Assembly: GCF_003008535.1 (NCBI RefSeq)
Contig: NZ_CP027666.1
Location: 3,461,501 to 3,525,500, forward strand
DNA from: Ottowia oryzae
Lineage (GTDB): Bacteria > Pseudomonadota > Gammaproteobacteria > Burkholderiales > Burkholderiaceae_C
Reading direction: 5' to 3'
DNA length: 64,000 nucleotides
In this document: positions 50,250 through 62,260 of the stretch, one piece after another
How the letters are laid out: every line of letters begins with the position of its first letter
Numbering within the stretch: position 1 is the first letter of the stretch
Notes under the pieces: generated by a model
The model's input: the letters and a program-made list of their open reading frames with translations, nothing else
Database searches by the model: none
What the model was told of the DNA's origin: nothing
Translations under genes and position numbers: made by a program

Positions 50250-51463
50250 GGATTTCGCAGCGCGCCCAGCGCATCGAACCGTTTTACGTGATGGAGATGG
50301 CCAAGTCGGCCGCCGCCATCGCCAGGGAAGCCGCCGGCACCGACCGGCCGATGATCTACCTGAACATTGGCGAGCCCGATTTCACCGCCCCGCCGCTGGT
50401 GCGCGAGGCGGCCGAACGCGCCATCCGCGACGGCCGCACGCAGTACACACAAGCCACTGGCCTGCCCGCCCTGCGCGAACGCATCAGCGATTGGTACGCC
50501 CAGCGCTTTGGCGTGCAGGTGCCCGCGCGGCGCATCGTCGTCACCGCTGGCGCATCGGCGGCGCTGCAACTGGCCTGCCTGGCGCTGATCGACGCGGGCG
50601 ACGAAGTGCTGATGCCAGACCCCAGCTACCCCTGCAACCGGCAATTTGTCAGTGCCGCCGAAGGGCGCGCGGTGCTGGTGCCTTCCACCGCAGCCGAACG
50701 CTTTCAGCTCAGCGCCGACAAGGTGGCCGAGGCCTGGGGCGCGCACACGCGCGGCGTGCTGCTGGCTTCGCCCTCCAACCCCACCGGTACCTCGATCCAC
50801 CCCGATGAGCTGCGGCGGATTCACGCGGCGGTGACCGAGCGCGGCGGCATCACGCTGGTCGATGAGATCTACCTGGGCCTGAGCTACGAGGAAACCTACA
50901 GCCACAGCGCGCTGGGCCTGTCGGACGAGATCATCAGCATCAACAGCTTCAGCAAGTACTTCAATATGACCGGCTGGCGCCTGGGTTGGCTGGTGGTGCC
51001 GGACGCGCTGGTGGATGTGGTCGAGCAGATCGCGCAGCACCTGTTCATCTGCCCCAGCACCGTGTCGCAGTACGCCGCGCTGGCGTGCTTCGAGGCGGAA
51101 AGCCTGGCCGAGTACGAGCGGCGCCGCGCCGAGTTTCGTGCCCGCCGCGACTGGTTCGTGCCGCAATTGCAAGCGCTGGGCCTGCAGGTGCCTGTCACGC
51201 CCGATGGCGCCTTTTACGCCTGGACCGATTGCGGCGCCGCCTGTGACAAACTGTTCGCCGGTCGCTCCGAATACAATAGCGGCATGCAGACAGCAGGCAG
51301 CTGGGAATTCGCCTTTGAGCTGATGAAGCGCGCGCATCTGGCGGTCACGCCGGGGCGTGACTTCGGCCATGCCGACACCGCGCGCTATATCCGCTTTTCC
51401 ACCGCCAACTCCATGCCGCAGCTTGAAGCAGCGGTGGCCCGTCTGCGCGAGGTTCTCGCCTAG
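50246..51463 (+). CDS. PLP-dependent aminotransferase, class I/II
   Basis: A 405-residue fold-type I aminotransferase. It has NIGEPDFTAPPLVREAAERAI, YTQATGLPALRERISDWYA, SPSNPTGTSIHPDEL (Asn/Pro/Tyr region) and the Schiff-base Lys in INSFSKYFNMTGWRLGWLV (about residue 238), with the carboxylate Arg in TARYIRFSTANS. Alanine, aspartate or aromatic substrate cannot be told apart. Its 4-bp overlap with nusB shows the same operon. Confidence 0.93.
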   Translation: MRISQRAQRIEPFYVMEMAKSAAAIAREAAGTDRPMIYLNIGEPDFTAPPLVREAAERAIRDGRTQYTQATGLPALRERISDWYAQRFGVQVPARRIVVTAGASAALQLACLALIDAGDEVLMPDPSYPCNRQFVSAAEGRAVLVPSTAAERFQLSADKVAEAWGAHTRGVLLASPSNPTGTSIHPDELRRIHAAVTERGGITLVDEIYLGLSYEETYSHSALGLSDEIISINSFSKYFNMTGWRLGWLVVPDALVDVVEQIAQHLFICPSTVSQYAALACFEAESLAEYERRRAEFRARRDWFVPQLQALGLQVPVTPDGAFYAWTDCGAACDKLFAGRSEYNSGMQTAGSWEFAFELMKRAHLAVTPGRDFGHADTARYIRFSTANSMPQLEAAVARLREVLA

Positions 51464-51474
51464 GCGCAGTTTCG

Positions 51475-51915
51475 ATGGCGTTTGAGTTCCCGATCCGCGT
51501 TTACTGGGAAGACACCGATGCCGGTGGCATCGTCTTCTACGCCAACTACCTGAAGTATTTCGAACGCGCGCGCACCGAATGGCTGCGCGCGCTGGGCATT
51601 GGCCAGTGGGCCCTGCGCGAGCAGGCCGGCGGCATGTTCGTCGTGGCCGATGCCACCCTCAAGTACCTGCGCCCCGCGCGGCTGGACGATGAACTTATCG
51701 TCACCGCCAGCCTCCAAACCAGCGGCAGGACGGCCTTGGTGGTTGCCCAGCAGGCTTGGCTGAAACCGCTCGGCACACCGTTGGCGCAAGCTGCACCCGA
51801 TCAGACGCCCTCCACGCTGCTGTGCGAAGGCACCGTGCGCATCGGCTGGGTCGATTCGCAATCCATGAAGCCGGCGCGCATTCCGAACGCCCTCCTAGAA
51901 AAGTTGAACTCATGA
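51475..51915 (+). CDS. ybgC: YbgC-like acyl-CoA thioesterase
   Basis: A hotdog-fold thioesterase of 146 residues at the head of the Tol cluster. PIRVYWEDTDAGGIVFYANYLKYFERARTEWLRALG is the 4-hydroxybenzoyl-CoA thioesterase signature, with the catalytic Asp in DTDAGG; the region AVVADATLKYLRPARLDDEL also fits. YbgC acts on short/medium acyl-CoA or acyl-ACP near the Tol complex. The stop overlaps the tolQ start by 4 bp (ATGA). Confidence 0.93.
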   Translation: MAFEFPIRVYWEDTDAGGIVFYANYLKYFERARTEWLRALGIGQWALREQAGGMFVVADATLKYLRPARLDDELIVTASLQTSGRTALVVAQQAWLKPLGTPLAQAAPDQTPSTLLCEGTVRIGWVDSQSMKPARIPNALLEKLNS

Positions 51916-52622
51916 ACCAGGACATGTCCATCCTTCAGCTGGTGCTTCACGCCAGCTTCACCGTGCAGCTGGTCATGGTGATCCTGCTGATCGGCTCGAT
52001 CGCCAGCTGGGCGGCCATCTTCCGCAAGCTGCGGTCATTGAAGGACATCAAGGCGCAAAACGATGAGTTCGAGCGCGATTTCTGGTCTGGCACGAGCCTG
52101 AACGACCTGTACGCCGCCGCGGCGCAGAACGCACGCCAGGGCGGCCCGATGGAGCGCATTTTTGCCAGCGGCATGCGCGAATACCAAAAGCTGCGTGAGC
52201 GCCGCATCACCGACCCGGGCACGCTGCTGGACGGTGCACGCCGCGCCATGCGTGCCAGCTTCCAGCGCGAGATGGACGCCGCCGAATCCAACCTGTCGTT
52301 CCTGGCCTCCGTCGGTTCCGTTAGCCCGTATGTAGGCCTGTTTGGCACGGTGTGGGGCATCATGCATGCGTTCACGGGGCTGGCCGGTCTGCAGCAGGTG
52401 ACGCTGGCTACCGTGGCGCCCGGCATTGCCGAGGCGCTGGTGGCTACGGCCCTGGGCCTGTTCTCTGCCATCCCTGCGGTGGTGGCGTACAACCGCTTCG
52501 CGCGCGACATCGACCGCATCGCGATCAAGGAAGAAACCTTCATCGAAGAGTTCTCCAACATCCTGCAGCGCAACCTGGGCGTGCACGCCAGCGCCCACAC
52601 CGCCACGCCCACCGGACACTGA
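51912..52622 (+). CDS. tolQ: Tol-Pal system protein TolQ
   Basis: Inner-membrane proton-channel protein of the Tol-Pal system, 236 residues, ExbB/MotA-like. Three membrane segments: LHASFTVQLVMVILLIGSIASW (about 10-31), FLASVGSVSPYVGLFGTVWGIMHAF (about 130-160) and LVATALGLFSAIPAVVAYNRF (about 176-200). The VGLFGTVWGIMHAF and ALGLFSAIPAV blocks are diagnostic. With TolR it uses the proton gradient to energise TolA for outer-membrane constriction. The start is the ATG at 51912, overlapping ybgC. Confidence 0.96.
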   Translation: MNQDMSILQLVLHASFTVQLVMVILLIGSIASWAAIFRKLRSLKDIKAQNDEFERDFWSGTSLNDLYAAAAQNARQGGPMERIFASGMREYQKLRERRITDPGTLLDGARRAMRASFQREMDAAESNLSFLASVGSVSPYVGLFGTVWGIMHAFTGLAGLQQVTLATVAPGIAEALVATALGLFSAIPAVVAYNRFARDIDRIAIKEETFIEEFSNILQRNLGVHASAHTATPTGH

Positions 52623-52625
52623 GCC

Positions 52626-53036
<411 letters not shown>

Positions 53037-53043
53037 GCCTGGG

Positions 53044-54261
53044 ATGAACGCGTCGACCATCGAACGCAACGAGTTCGCACCACCGCCTGAAGGCGGGATG
53101 CGCCGCGCACTGACACTGGCGCTGATTGCGCACTTGCTGCTGGTGCTGGCGCTGACCTGGGGCCTGAACTGGAAGAACGACGCGCAGCAGGAAGCGGTAG
53201 AAGCCGAGCTGTGGTCGCCCACGGCCCAATCCGCTTCCGCCAAATCGGCGCCCAAGCCGCCTCCGCCGCCGCCGCCCGCTGCAGAACCAACGCCGGCTGC
53301 GCCCGCGCGCCAATCTACGCCGAAGCCAGCGCCAAAACCTGAGCCCAAGCCCGAGCCTGTCGTGAAAGCGCCCGCGCCCAAGCCTGCGCCGCAGGACAAG
53401 GCCGACGAAGCGCACGACGCCGAGATTGCCTTAGCGCAGAAGAAGAAAAAGGAAGAAGAAGCGCGCAAGCTGGCGCAGGCCAAGCAAGAGGCCGAGCGCA
53501 AGCGTGAGCGTGAACGCGAGGAAGAGCGCCGCGAGCTGGCGCAGAAGAAAGCGGCAGAAGACAAGAAGCGCAAGGAAGAAGAACAGCGCAAGCTGGCGGC
53601 CGAGAAGAAAAAGGCCGACGAAGCCGAGCGCAAAGAGGCCGACCGCAAGGAAGCCGCGGCCGAAGCCCAGAAAAAAGCCGCCGCAGAAAAGGCAGCCAAG
53701 GCGAAAGCCGAGGCCGCCGAGAAAGCGAAGGCCGAGGCACAGGCCAAAGCCGACGCCAAAGCCAAGGCCGACGCGGAGGCGAAGGCGGACGCCAAAGCCA
53801 AAGCGGACGCCAAGGCCAAGGCAGATGCCAAAGCCGACGCGGCGCGCGAAGCACGCGAATCCGACGCACGGCGCAAGGCTGAGATTGCCCGAGCGATGAA
53901 GATGGCCGGCAGTGCCGACAGCGATGGCGGCACCGCTGCGGGCCGGGGCACGGGCAAGGGCAAGACGGGCGGCGACGATGATCGCGACGCCACGCCTTCC
54001 AGTGGCTATGCAGGCCGCATCAGCGCACTCGTGCGGCCCAAGATCATCTTCACCGACGATGTGTCTGGCAACCCCAAGACCGAGGTGGAAGTGCGCACCG
54101 GGCCGACCGGCGCCATCATCAGCGCCAGGGTGACGAAGTCCAGCGGCGTGAAGTCCTGGGACGATGCGGTTCTGCGCGCGCTGGACCGCACCGAGAAACT
54201 GCCATCGGACAACGGGCGCTACTGGAACCCCATCGTATTCACGTTCAGCCGGCGCGATTGA
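53044..54261 (+). CDS. tolA: Tol-Pal system protein TolA
   Basis: TolA, 405 residues. Domain I is a membrane anchor (ALTLALIAHLLLVLALTWGLN, about 20-40); a Pro-rich linker follows; domain II (about 120-290) is a long Lys/Glu/Ala helix (EEEARKLAQAKQEAERKRER and many KADAKAKADA units); domain III (about 310-405) is the TonB-C-like fold with YAGRISALVRPKIIF and ending YWNPIVFTFSRRD. It links the inner-membrane motor to the outer membrane. The stop overlaps a following ATG (TGATG). No tolB or pal gene follows in this window. Confidence 0.95.
   Translation: MNASTIERNEFAPPPEGGMRRALTLALIAHLLLVLALTWGLNWKNDAQQEAVEAELWSPTAQSASAKSAPKPPPPPPPAAEPTPAAPARQSTPKPAPKPEPKPEPVVKAPAPKPAPQDKADEAHDAEIALAQKKKKEEEARKLAQAKQEAERKREREREEERRELAQKKAAEDKKRKEEEQRKLAAEKKKADEAERKEADRKEAAAEAQKKAAAEKAAKAKAEAAEKAKAEAQAKADAKAKADAEAKADAKAKADAKAKADAKADAAREARESDARRKAEIARAMKMAGSADSDGGTAAGRGTGKGKTGGDDDRDATPSSGYAGRISALVRPKIIFTDDVSGNPKTEVEVRTGPTGAIISARVTKSSGVKSWDDAVLRALDRTEKLPSDNGRYWNPIVFTFSRRD
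53742..53841 (+). repeat. Degenerate tandem repeat in tolA
   Basis: About 100 bp of repeating GCCAAAGCCGAC-type units coding for the Lys-Ala-Asp-Ala helix of TolA domain II. Units differ at third positions. Repeat number may vary between strains. Confidence 0.75.
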
Positions 54262-54389
54262 TGGAGCGCCGCCGGCGCTTCGTCGCGGCACCCGCTGCGG
54301 CGCAACGCGACAAAGCGCGGGCACCGGTTCTGCGCACCTCGTTCCACCGGCCCGCCGCCGCCAACGCGACCAGCGCCGCCGCACAGTGA
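54261..54389 (+). CDS. Possible 42-residue ORF coupled to tolA and the thioredoxin gene
   Basis: An ATG overlaps the tolA stop by one base (TGATG), and the frame ends with TGA overlapping the GTG start of the next gene (GTGA). The product would be Arg/Ala-rich: MERRRRFVAAPAAAQRDKAR at the start. The overlaps at both ends suggest coupled translation, but there is no recognised domain and base composition alone can make short frames like this. It may be a leader that couples the thioredoxin gene to tolA. Confidence 0.3.
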   Translation: MERRRRFVAAPAAAQRDKARAPVLRTSFHRPAAANATSAAAQ

Positions 54390-54952
54390 CGCAGCCCACC
54401 GCACAAAACACCGAACGGCCCGCGCAGGCGATAAGCAGCCGCCGGTCACGCTCATGGTGGCTCAACCTGGGCGTGGCGCTGGCGGTGCTGATCGGCGTTC
54501 ACCTTTGGCAAACGCGCCATGTGCCGCGCGGCGCGGCCCCCGAATTCATATCCCTGGCCATCAGCACCCAAGCGGGTGCGACGATGTCTCTGGCGCAGTG
54601 GCGCGCGGCGCATCCCGGGCGGCCGGTGGCGCTGCATTTCTGGGCCGAGTGGTGCGGCATCTGCCGAATGGAAGAAGGCAACGTGAGCCGCGTGGCGCAA
54701 GACTGGCCGGTGCTCAGCGTCGCCATGCGATCGGGCGACGTGGCCGCCGTGCGGCGCGTGATGGGGCAGCGCGGGCTGAACTGGGCCACCGTGATCGACC
54801 CGAACGGCGACGTGGCGCGCCGCTATGGGCTGGGCGCGGTGCCAGCGCTGGTGGTGATTGGACCCAACGGCCAGATCAGCACGACCAGCGTGGGCTACAC
54901 CACCACGTGGGGCATGCGGGCGCGCTTGTGGTGGGCGCAATGGCGCGCTTGA
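54386..54952 (+). CDS. Thioredoxin-like membrane-anchored protein (ScsD/TlpA type)
   Basis: About 188 residues with an N-terminal anchor (WLNLGVALAVLIGVHLW, about 26-42) and a periplasmic thioredoxin-like domain whose active site is HFWAEWCGICRMEEG (CGIC, about residue 91). YGLGAVPALVVIGPNG holds the cis-Pro. The layout is that of ScsD/TlpA-type disulfide reductases. No ATG fits; the GTG at 54386 gives VTQPTAQNTERP and is the best start, although the frame is open from 54164. It follows tolA where tolB is found in many genomes. Confidence 0.85.
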   Translation: MTQPTAQNTERPAQAISSRRSRSWWLNLGVALAVLIGVHLWQTRHVPRGAAPEFISLAISTQAGATMSLAQWRAAHPGRPVALHFWAEWCGICRMEEGNVSRVAQDWPVLSVAMRSGDVAAVRRVMGQRGLNWATVIDPNGDVARRYGLGAVPALVVIGPNGQISTTSVGYTTTWGMRARLWWAQWRA

Positions 54953-54997
54953 GTGCGACGGCAGGGCAGTTGGGCACCGACCACCGCTTTAATGAAG

Positions 54998-55049
54998 AGT
55001 TGGTCTTTGGCGCCCATCCACACAGCGCTGGCAGCTATAGTTACTATAG
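54998..55049 (+). repeat. Dispersed palindromic repeat, copy 17
   Basis: Forward copy, degenerate on the left (TTGGTCTTTGGCGCCC) and well kept on the right (CACAGCGCTGGCAGCTATAG), with TTACTATAGC at the end. It lies between the convergent thioredoxin-like and sbcB genes. Confidence 0.75.
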
Positions 55050-55061
55050 CTATCTGCCGAT

Positions 55062-56510
55062 TCAGGCATCCGGTGCCATGGCCTCGCCCCACTCGTACAA
55101 GGCCTCCAGGATGCTCTGGGTGCGTTCGTCCTCGGCGGTTTCGGCCAGCTGGTCGATGCGGTCGAACAGCGCCTGCACCGTGAGCGCGCCGCCCTCGCCT
55201 TCCAGCAGCCGGGCAATGCGGTGTGCCTGCCAGCGCTCGGCCTCGGGTGGCGTCAGCGTGTCGGGGAAGTTGCGGGCGCGGTAGCGAAAGACCAGCTCCG
55301 CCAGGCGCGCGTCGTCAAAGCCCGTGCGGTCGCGCGCCAGCTCTTCGGGCGACAGCGCCAGCAGGGCGTTCAGGCGGCGGCGGTCGGTGTTGCCGACAAA
55401 GCCACCGTACAGGTCTTCGTCCACGTCCACCGCCTCTGCCGCGCGCGGGCGCTCATACACGGCGGCCCACAGGGCGCTCAGATCGGGCAGCGCGCGCAAG
55501 GCCTCGGCATGGCGGGCCGCCTGGGTCAGGTCGATTCCCCAGCGCTCGGCCAGCTCGGGCCGCAGGGTTTTCAGGCTGCTGACGACGATGGGCGACTTGT
55601 TCAGGTGCACGCCCTTGATGGCCAGCCGCGTCACGCCTTCAGGCAGGTCGGCGCTGGGGGTGAAAAGGCGCTCGCGCACCTGCTCGGGTGTGAGGTCGGC
55701 CAGCTCACTGGGGTCGGCCGACAAGTCCCAGGCCAGAAGCTCGTTCTTGTTGGTGGGGTGCATGGCCAGCGGCCACATCACCGCGATGCAGCCGCGCGTG
55801 GCGCCGAACATGCCGCTGACGTGCAGGAATGGGCGCGCCTCGCGCAGCGTGCTGGGCAAACCCAGCTCCTGCGCCACGCGGTCTTTGGCGCGCAGCTGTA
55901 GGCAAAAGTCGAAAAGCTTGGGCTGGCGTTGGCGAATCAGCCGCGCCAGCGCGATGGTGGCGCGCACGTCGGACAGCGCATCGTGCGCCGATTCGTGCAC
56001 CAGGCCGTTGGCGGCGCTGAGCTTTTCCAGGCGGAAGGTGGGCAGCCCGTCTTCACCCACAGGCCACTCGATGCCCTCGGGCCGCAGCGCATGCGTGGCG
56101 CGCACCACGTCCAGCAAATCCCAACGGCCGCAATCGTTTTGCCACTCGCGCGCGTACGGGTCGCGCAGGTTGCGCCACAGCATGAAGCGCGTCACCTCGT
56201 CGTCAAAGCGGATGGAGTTGTAGCCCACGCCAATGGTGCCCGGCTCGGCCAGCAGGTCTTGGATCTGCCGCGCAAACTCGCTTTCTGACACGCCTTTGGC
56301 GGCGCATTCCTGCGGCGTGATGCCGGTGATCAGGCACGATTGGGGGTCGGGCAACGCGTCGGTGGCGGGCTGGCAGTACAGCATCACCGGCTCGCCGATC
56401 TCGTTCAGCTCAGCGTCGGTGCGGATGGCGGCGAACTGCGCTGGGCGGTCGCGGCGCGGGTTGGCGCCAAAGGTTTCGTAGTCGTGCCAGAGGAAGGTGG
56501 TTACCGTCAT
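55062..56510 (-). CDS. sbcB: Exodeoxyribonuclease I
   Basis: ExoI, 482 residues, a 3'-5' single-strand DNA exonuclease of the DnaQ superfamily. Exo I motif: FLWHDYETFGANPRRDRPAQFAAIRTD (Asp and Glu metal ligands); Exo II region: VGYNSIRFDDEVTRFM; Exo III: HESAHDALSDVRATIALARLI. The C-terminal SH3-like and helical domains (DEDLYGGFVGNTDRRRLN) match SbcB. Length is close to E. coli ExoI (475). It works in mismatch repair and recombination. Convergent with the Tol cluster end. Confidence 0.96.
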   Translation of the reverse strand: MTVTTFLWHDYETFGANPRRDRPAQFAAIRTDAELNEIGEPVMLYCQPATDALPDPQSCLITGITPQECAAKGVSESEFARQIQDLLAEPGTIGVGYNSIRFDDEVTRFMLWRNLRDPYAREWQNDCGRWDLLDVVRATHALRPEGIEWPVGEDGLPTFRLEKLSAANGLVHESAHDALSDVRATIALARLIRQRQPKLFDFCLQLRAKDRVAQELGLPSTLREARPFLHVSGMFGATRGCIAVMWPLAMHPTNKNELLAWDLSADPSELADLTPEQVRERLFTPSADLPEGVTRLAIKGVHLNKSPIVVSSLKTLRPELAERWGIDLTQAARHAEALRALPDLSALWAAVYERPRAAEAVDVDEDLYGGFVGNTDRRRLNALLALSPEELARDRTGFDDARLAELVFRYRARNFPDTLTPPEAERWQAHRIARLLEGEGGALTVQALFDRIDQLAETAEDERTQSILEALYEWGEAMAPDA

Positions 56511-56610
56511 CGTTGAAGCATAGCCTGCCGTCGCACCCGCATCGAAACGGCGGGTGCCAGTCGGCGTTCACCCGGCACTGGCGTTAAAAGCGATGGCCGC
56601 AACACGATTT

Positions 56611-56667
56611 CTTGAATGACAACGCCCTAGCGCCCGACGCACCTTCGTTGGTAGCTATTGTTTTTGA
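56611..56667 (+). repeat. Dispersed palindromic repeat, copy 18
   Basis: Forward copy, degenerate: CAACGCCCTAGCGCCC on the left and CCTTCGTTGGTAGCTATTG on the right, followed by TTTTTG. The inner arm has lost the usual AGCGCTGG. Confidence 0.65.
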
Positions 56668-56753
56668 AGCAACCCATTCACCAACCCACGGCTGGATGAC
56701 TGGCGCGCGCGTACGACCATGCGCCAGAGCGAGTTGTCGTCCCCAAAAGAAAA

Positions 56754-56780
56754 AGCCAGCGAATCAAAGACTCGCTGGCT
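56754..56780 (-). terminator. Rho-independent terminator of clpA
   Basis: On the minus strand AGCCAGCGA-loop-TCGCTGGCT (with 9-nt loop) is followed by TTTTTCTTTT. A second strong hairpin (CCGTGGCCCCTGC with its complement, 56796-56824) lies between it and the clpA stop. Confidence 0.8.
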
Positions 56781-56832
56781 TGCAGAATTCGCACGCCGTG
56801 GCCCCTGCGGCAGCAGGGGCCACGGACAAAAC

Positions 56833-59181
<2,349 letters not shown>

Positions 59182-59281
59182 GATGATGTTTCCTTTGCAC
59201 CTACAGCTTACGACGTTCTGCAGGTTTCGACAGTCTCAGTTGGGGGATGTCCGGGCTTATTCAACGGCCAGCCGGCGGGCG

Positions 59282-59650
59282 TCATTCCACCGGTTCGCTC
59301 ACGCACTGCAGCGGGTGGCCGGCGTCGCGTGCTGCGCCCATCACCTGGTCGACTTTGGTGGCCGCCACGTCGCGCGAATACACGCCGCAGACACCCTTGC
59401 CGTCCAGGTGGATCTTCAACATGATCTGGGTGGCGGTTTCGCGGTCCTTGCCGAAGAACTCCTGGATCACGAGCACCACGAATTCCATGGGCGTGAAATC
59501 GTCGTTCAGCATGACCACCTGGTGCATCTGCGGCGGCTGGATCTTGAGCGGCACCCGCTCCAGCACCACGGCTTCGCCGTTGTCAGGTTGTCGTGCCGGG
59601 GTGACGCTGGGGGACGGCGGAACGGTCGTTTTCGGTTTGCGGGTCGCCAT
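59282..59650 (-). CDS. clpS: ATP-dependent Clp protease adaptor ClpS
   Basis: ClpS, 122 residues, the N-end-rule adaptor that binds the ClpA N-domain and delivers proteins with Leu, Phe, Trp or Tyr at the N terminus. A disordered N-terminal segment is followed by the folded core: QVVMLNDDFTPMEFVVLVIQEFF (hydrophobic-pocket residues), ATQIMLKIHLDGKGVCGVYSRDVAATKVDQV. Length is slightly longer than E. coli ClpS (106). Transcribed toward clpA; divergent from the cold-shock gene. Confidence 0.96.
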   Translation of the reverse strand: MATRKPKTTVPPSPSVTPARQPDNGEAVVLERVPLKIQPPQMHQVVMLNDDFTPMEFVVLVIQEFFGKDRETATQIMLKIHLDGKGVCGVYSRDVAATKVDQVMGAARDAGHPLQCVSEPVE

Positions 59651-59762
59651 GCAAAAGATTCTATCGGGGCGCCGCCATGGCGCGTCGCCACCTCATATGT
59701 GGCCCTACGCCGCTGATGCAAGGGTGACAGTTATTGCCGACACTCCACCCATGAGACGGTTG

Positions 59763-59778
59763 ACAAGTTAGAACTTGT
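59763..59778. promoter_or_regulatory. Perfect 16-bp palindrome upstream of the cold-shock gene
   Basis: ACAAGTT-AG-AACTTGT, overlapping a TTGACA (-35-like, 59760-59765). It is 50 bp before the csp start and 113 bp from the divergent clpS start. It could be an operator or a 5'-UTR hairpin; no regulator is identified. Confidence 0.45.
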
Positions 59779-59827
59779 TACAGCACACTCGCCAACGTAG
59801 GACGGAAGTATCTAAAGGAGACGTGCC

Positions 59828-60100
59828 ATGCCGGTTGGGAAAGTCAAATGGTTCAACGACTTGAAGGGTTTCGGTTTCATCGAACCCGACGACGGCGGGC
59901 CTGACGTGTTTGCCCATTTTTCAGCCATCGACATGGATGGTTTCAAGACCCTCAAGGAAGGCAGTCGCGTCAGCTATGAGGTCAACGAAGGCCCCAAAGG
60001 CTTGCTGGCGATGCGCATCCGCAGCGAATCTGCCGAGGAGGCCCTGCCTGGCGAGGCGCCACCGGCTTCGGCCGAAGCTCAACCGCCCATGCTGTCGTAA
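59828..60100 (+). CDS. Cold-shock-domain protein (CspD-like)
   Basis: A 90-residue nucleic-acid-binding protein with one cold-shock domain (1-68): KVKWFNDLKGFGFIEPDD contains RNP1 (KGFGFIEP) and DVFAHFSAIDMDGF contains RNP2; GSRVSYEVNEGPKGLLA completes the barrel. A Pro/Ala/Glu-rich C-terminal tail of about 22 residues is extra to the 67-70 residue CspA type. AAAGGAG lies 8 nt before the ATG. Divergent from clpS-clpA, the order seen with cspD in E. coli. It may be expressed in stationary phase as CspD is, which is inference. Confidence 0.93.
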   Translation: MPVGKVKWFNDLKGFGFIEPDDGGPDVFAHFSAIDMDGFKTLKEGSRVSYEVNEGPKGLLAMRIRSESAEEALPGEAPPASAEAQPPMLS

Positions 60101-60125
60101 GCAGCCCACGCTGCCTCGCGGCCTC

Positions 60126-60153
60126 AAAAAAGCCCGGTCTTGCCGGGCTTTTT
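60126..60153. terminator. Rho-independent terminator after the cold-shock gene
   Basis: AAAAAGCCCGG and its complement CCGGGCTTTTT flank TCTTG-type loop bases. A and T runs make it usable by both the cold-shock gene and the convergent icd gene. Confidence 0.88.
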
Positions 60154-60195
60154 GATTGGCGTAGGAACGTCGGCGCCACTGGCGCCCCCTGCGCC

Positions 60196-61455
<1,260 letters not shown>

Positions 61456-61740
61456 TCTGGTCTCCAGATGTCGATGGGGCGAAGCAATCCGGCCGCGCCG
61501 CCCGCCGGGCAGTGGGCTGGCGCGCCTTGAGACTTGGAATTCTAGGCGGTGCCCCGCACCTTGCGTTGTCACAGGGGCAGCCCTGACGCAGTGTTTCGCG
61601 CACTGCGCTGTCCTACAGACACACGCCCCGCGCCTGGCGGACACTCGGCTGGCTTCAACGTTCCAACCTATTTGACGTTGCCTGCGGGGCCGCTCGCCGC
61701 CGAGCCATTTTTTGCGAACGCCACCAAGGACACCATCCTC

Positions 61741-62220
61741 ATGACCGCTTCATCGCAGCCCACCGACATCCTCGCCGTGGGCACCCAGGCGCCAGACTTC
61801 AACCTGCCCGCCACCCCCGACCAGCGCCTGCGCCTGAGCGAGTTGCGCGGCAAGCCGGTGGTGCTGGTGTTCTACCCCGCCGACTGGAGCCCTGTTTGCG
61901 GGGACGAGCTGGCGCTGTTCAACGAGGCGCTGCCGCTCATCAAGCCCAAGCAAGCGCTGGTGCTGGGCATCTCGGTCGACAGCGCGTGGTGCCACCAGGC
62001 TTTCCGCGACGCCCGCAAGCTGCACTTTGACCTGCTGTCCGATTACGAGCCAAAAGGCGAAGTCTCGCGCGCCTACGGGGCCTACGACGCCGAGGCCGGT
62101 TGCAGCAAGCGTGCGCTGTTCGTGATCGACGCCGAGGGCAAGATCGCCTGGAGCTACCTGTCGCCCGTGGCCATCAACCCGGGCGTCGATGGCGTGCTGG
62201 ACGCGCTGGACCGTCTGTAA
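61741..62220 (+). CDS. Peroxiredoxin (AhpC/TSA-family)
   Basis: A 159-residue peroxiredoxin. The active site is FYPADWSPVCGDELALF, fitting P-x3-S/T-x2-C with the peroxidatic Cys at about residue 49. A second Cys is in ISVDSAWCHQAFRDA (possible resolving Cys at about 84), and a third in AEAGCSKRALFVIDAEG. It reduces peroxides in the cytoplasm. The start is the ATG at 61741; a DsbA-like thiol protein follows after 40 bp and may use or support it. Confidence 0.92.
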   Translation: MTASSQPTDILAVGTQAPDFNLPATPDQRLRLSELRGKPVVLVFYPADWSPVCGDELALFNEALPLIKPKQALVLGISVDSAWCHQAFRDARKLHFDLLSDYEPKGEVSRAYGAYDAEAGCSKRALFVIDAEGKIAWSYLSPVAINPGVDGVLDALDRL

Positions 62221-62260
62221 ACCCATCGCCACAATCCGCCTTGCCCTACCGGAGCCCCTC

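Larger units (their letters stand above)
56511..56832. other. Intergenic region between sbcB and clpA
   Basis: 322 bp holding one repeat copy (56611-56667) and two hairpins at the clpA 3' end (56754-56780 and 56796-56824). Upstream of sbcB (56511-56600) no clear promoter was found. Confidence 0.6.
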
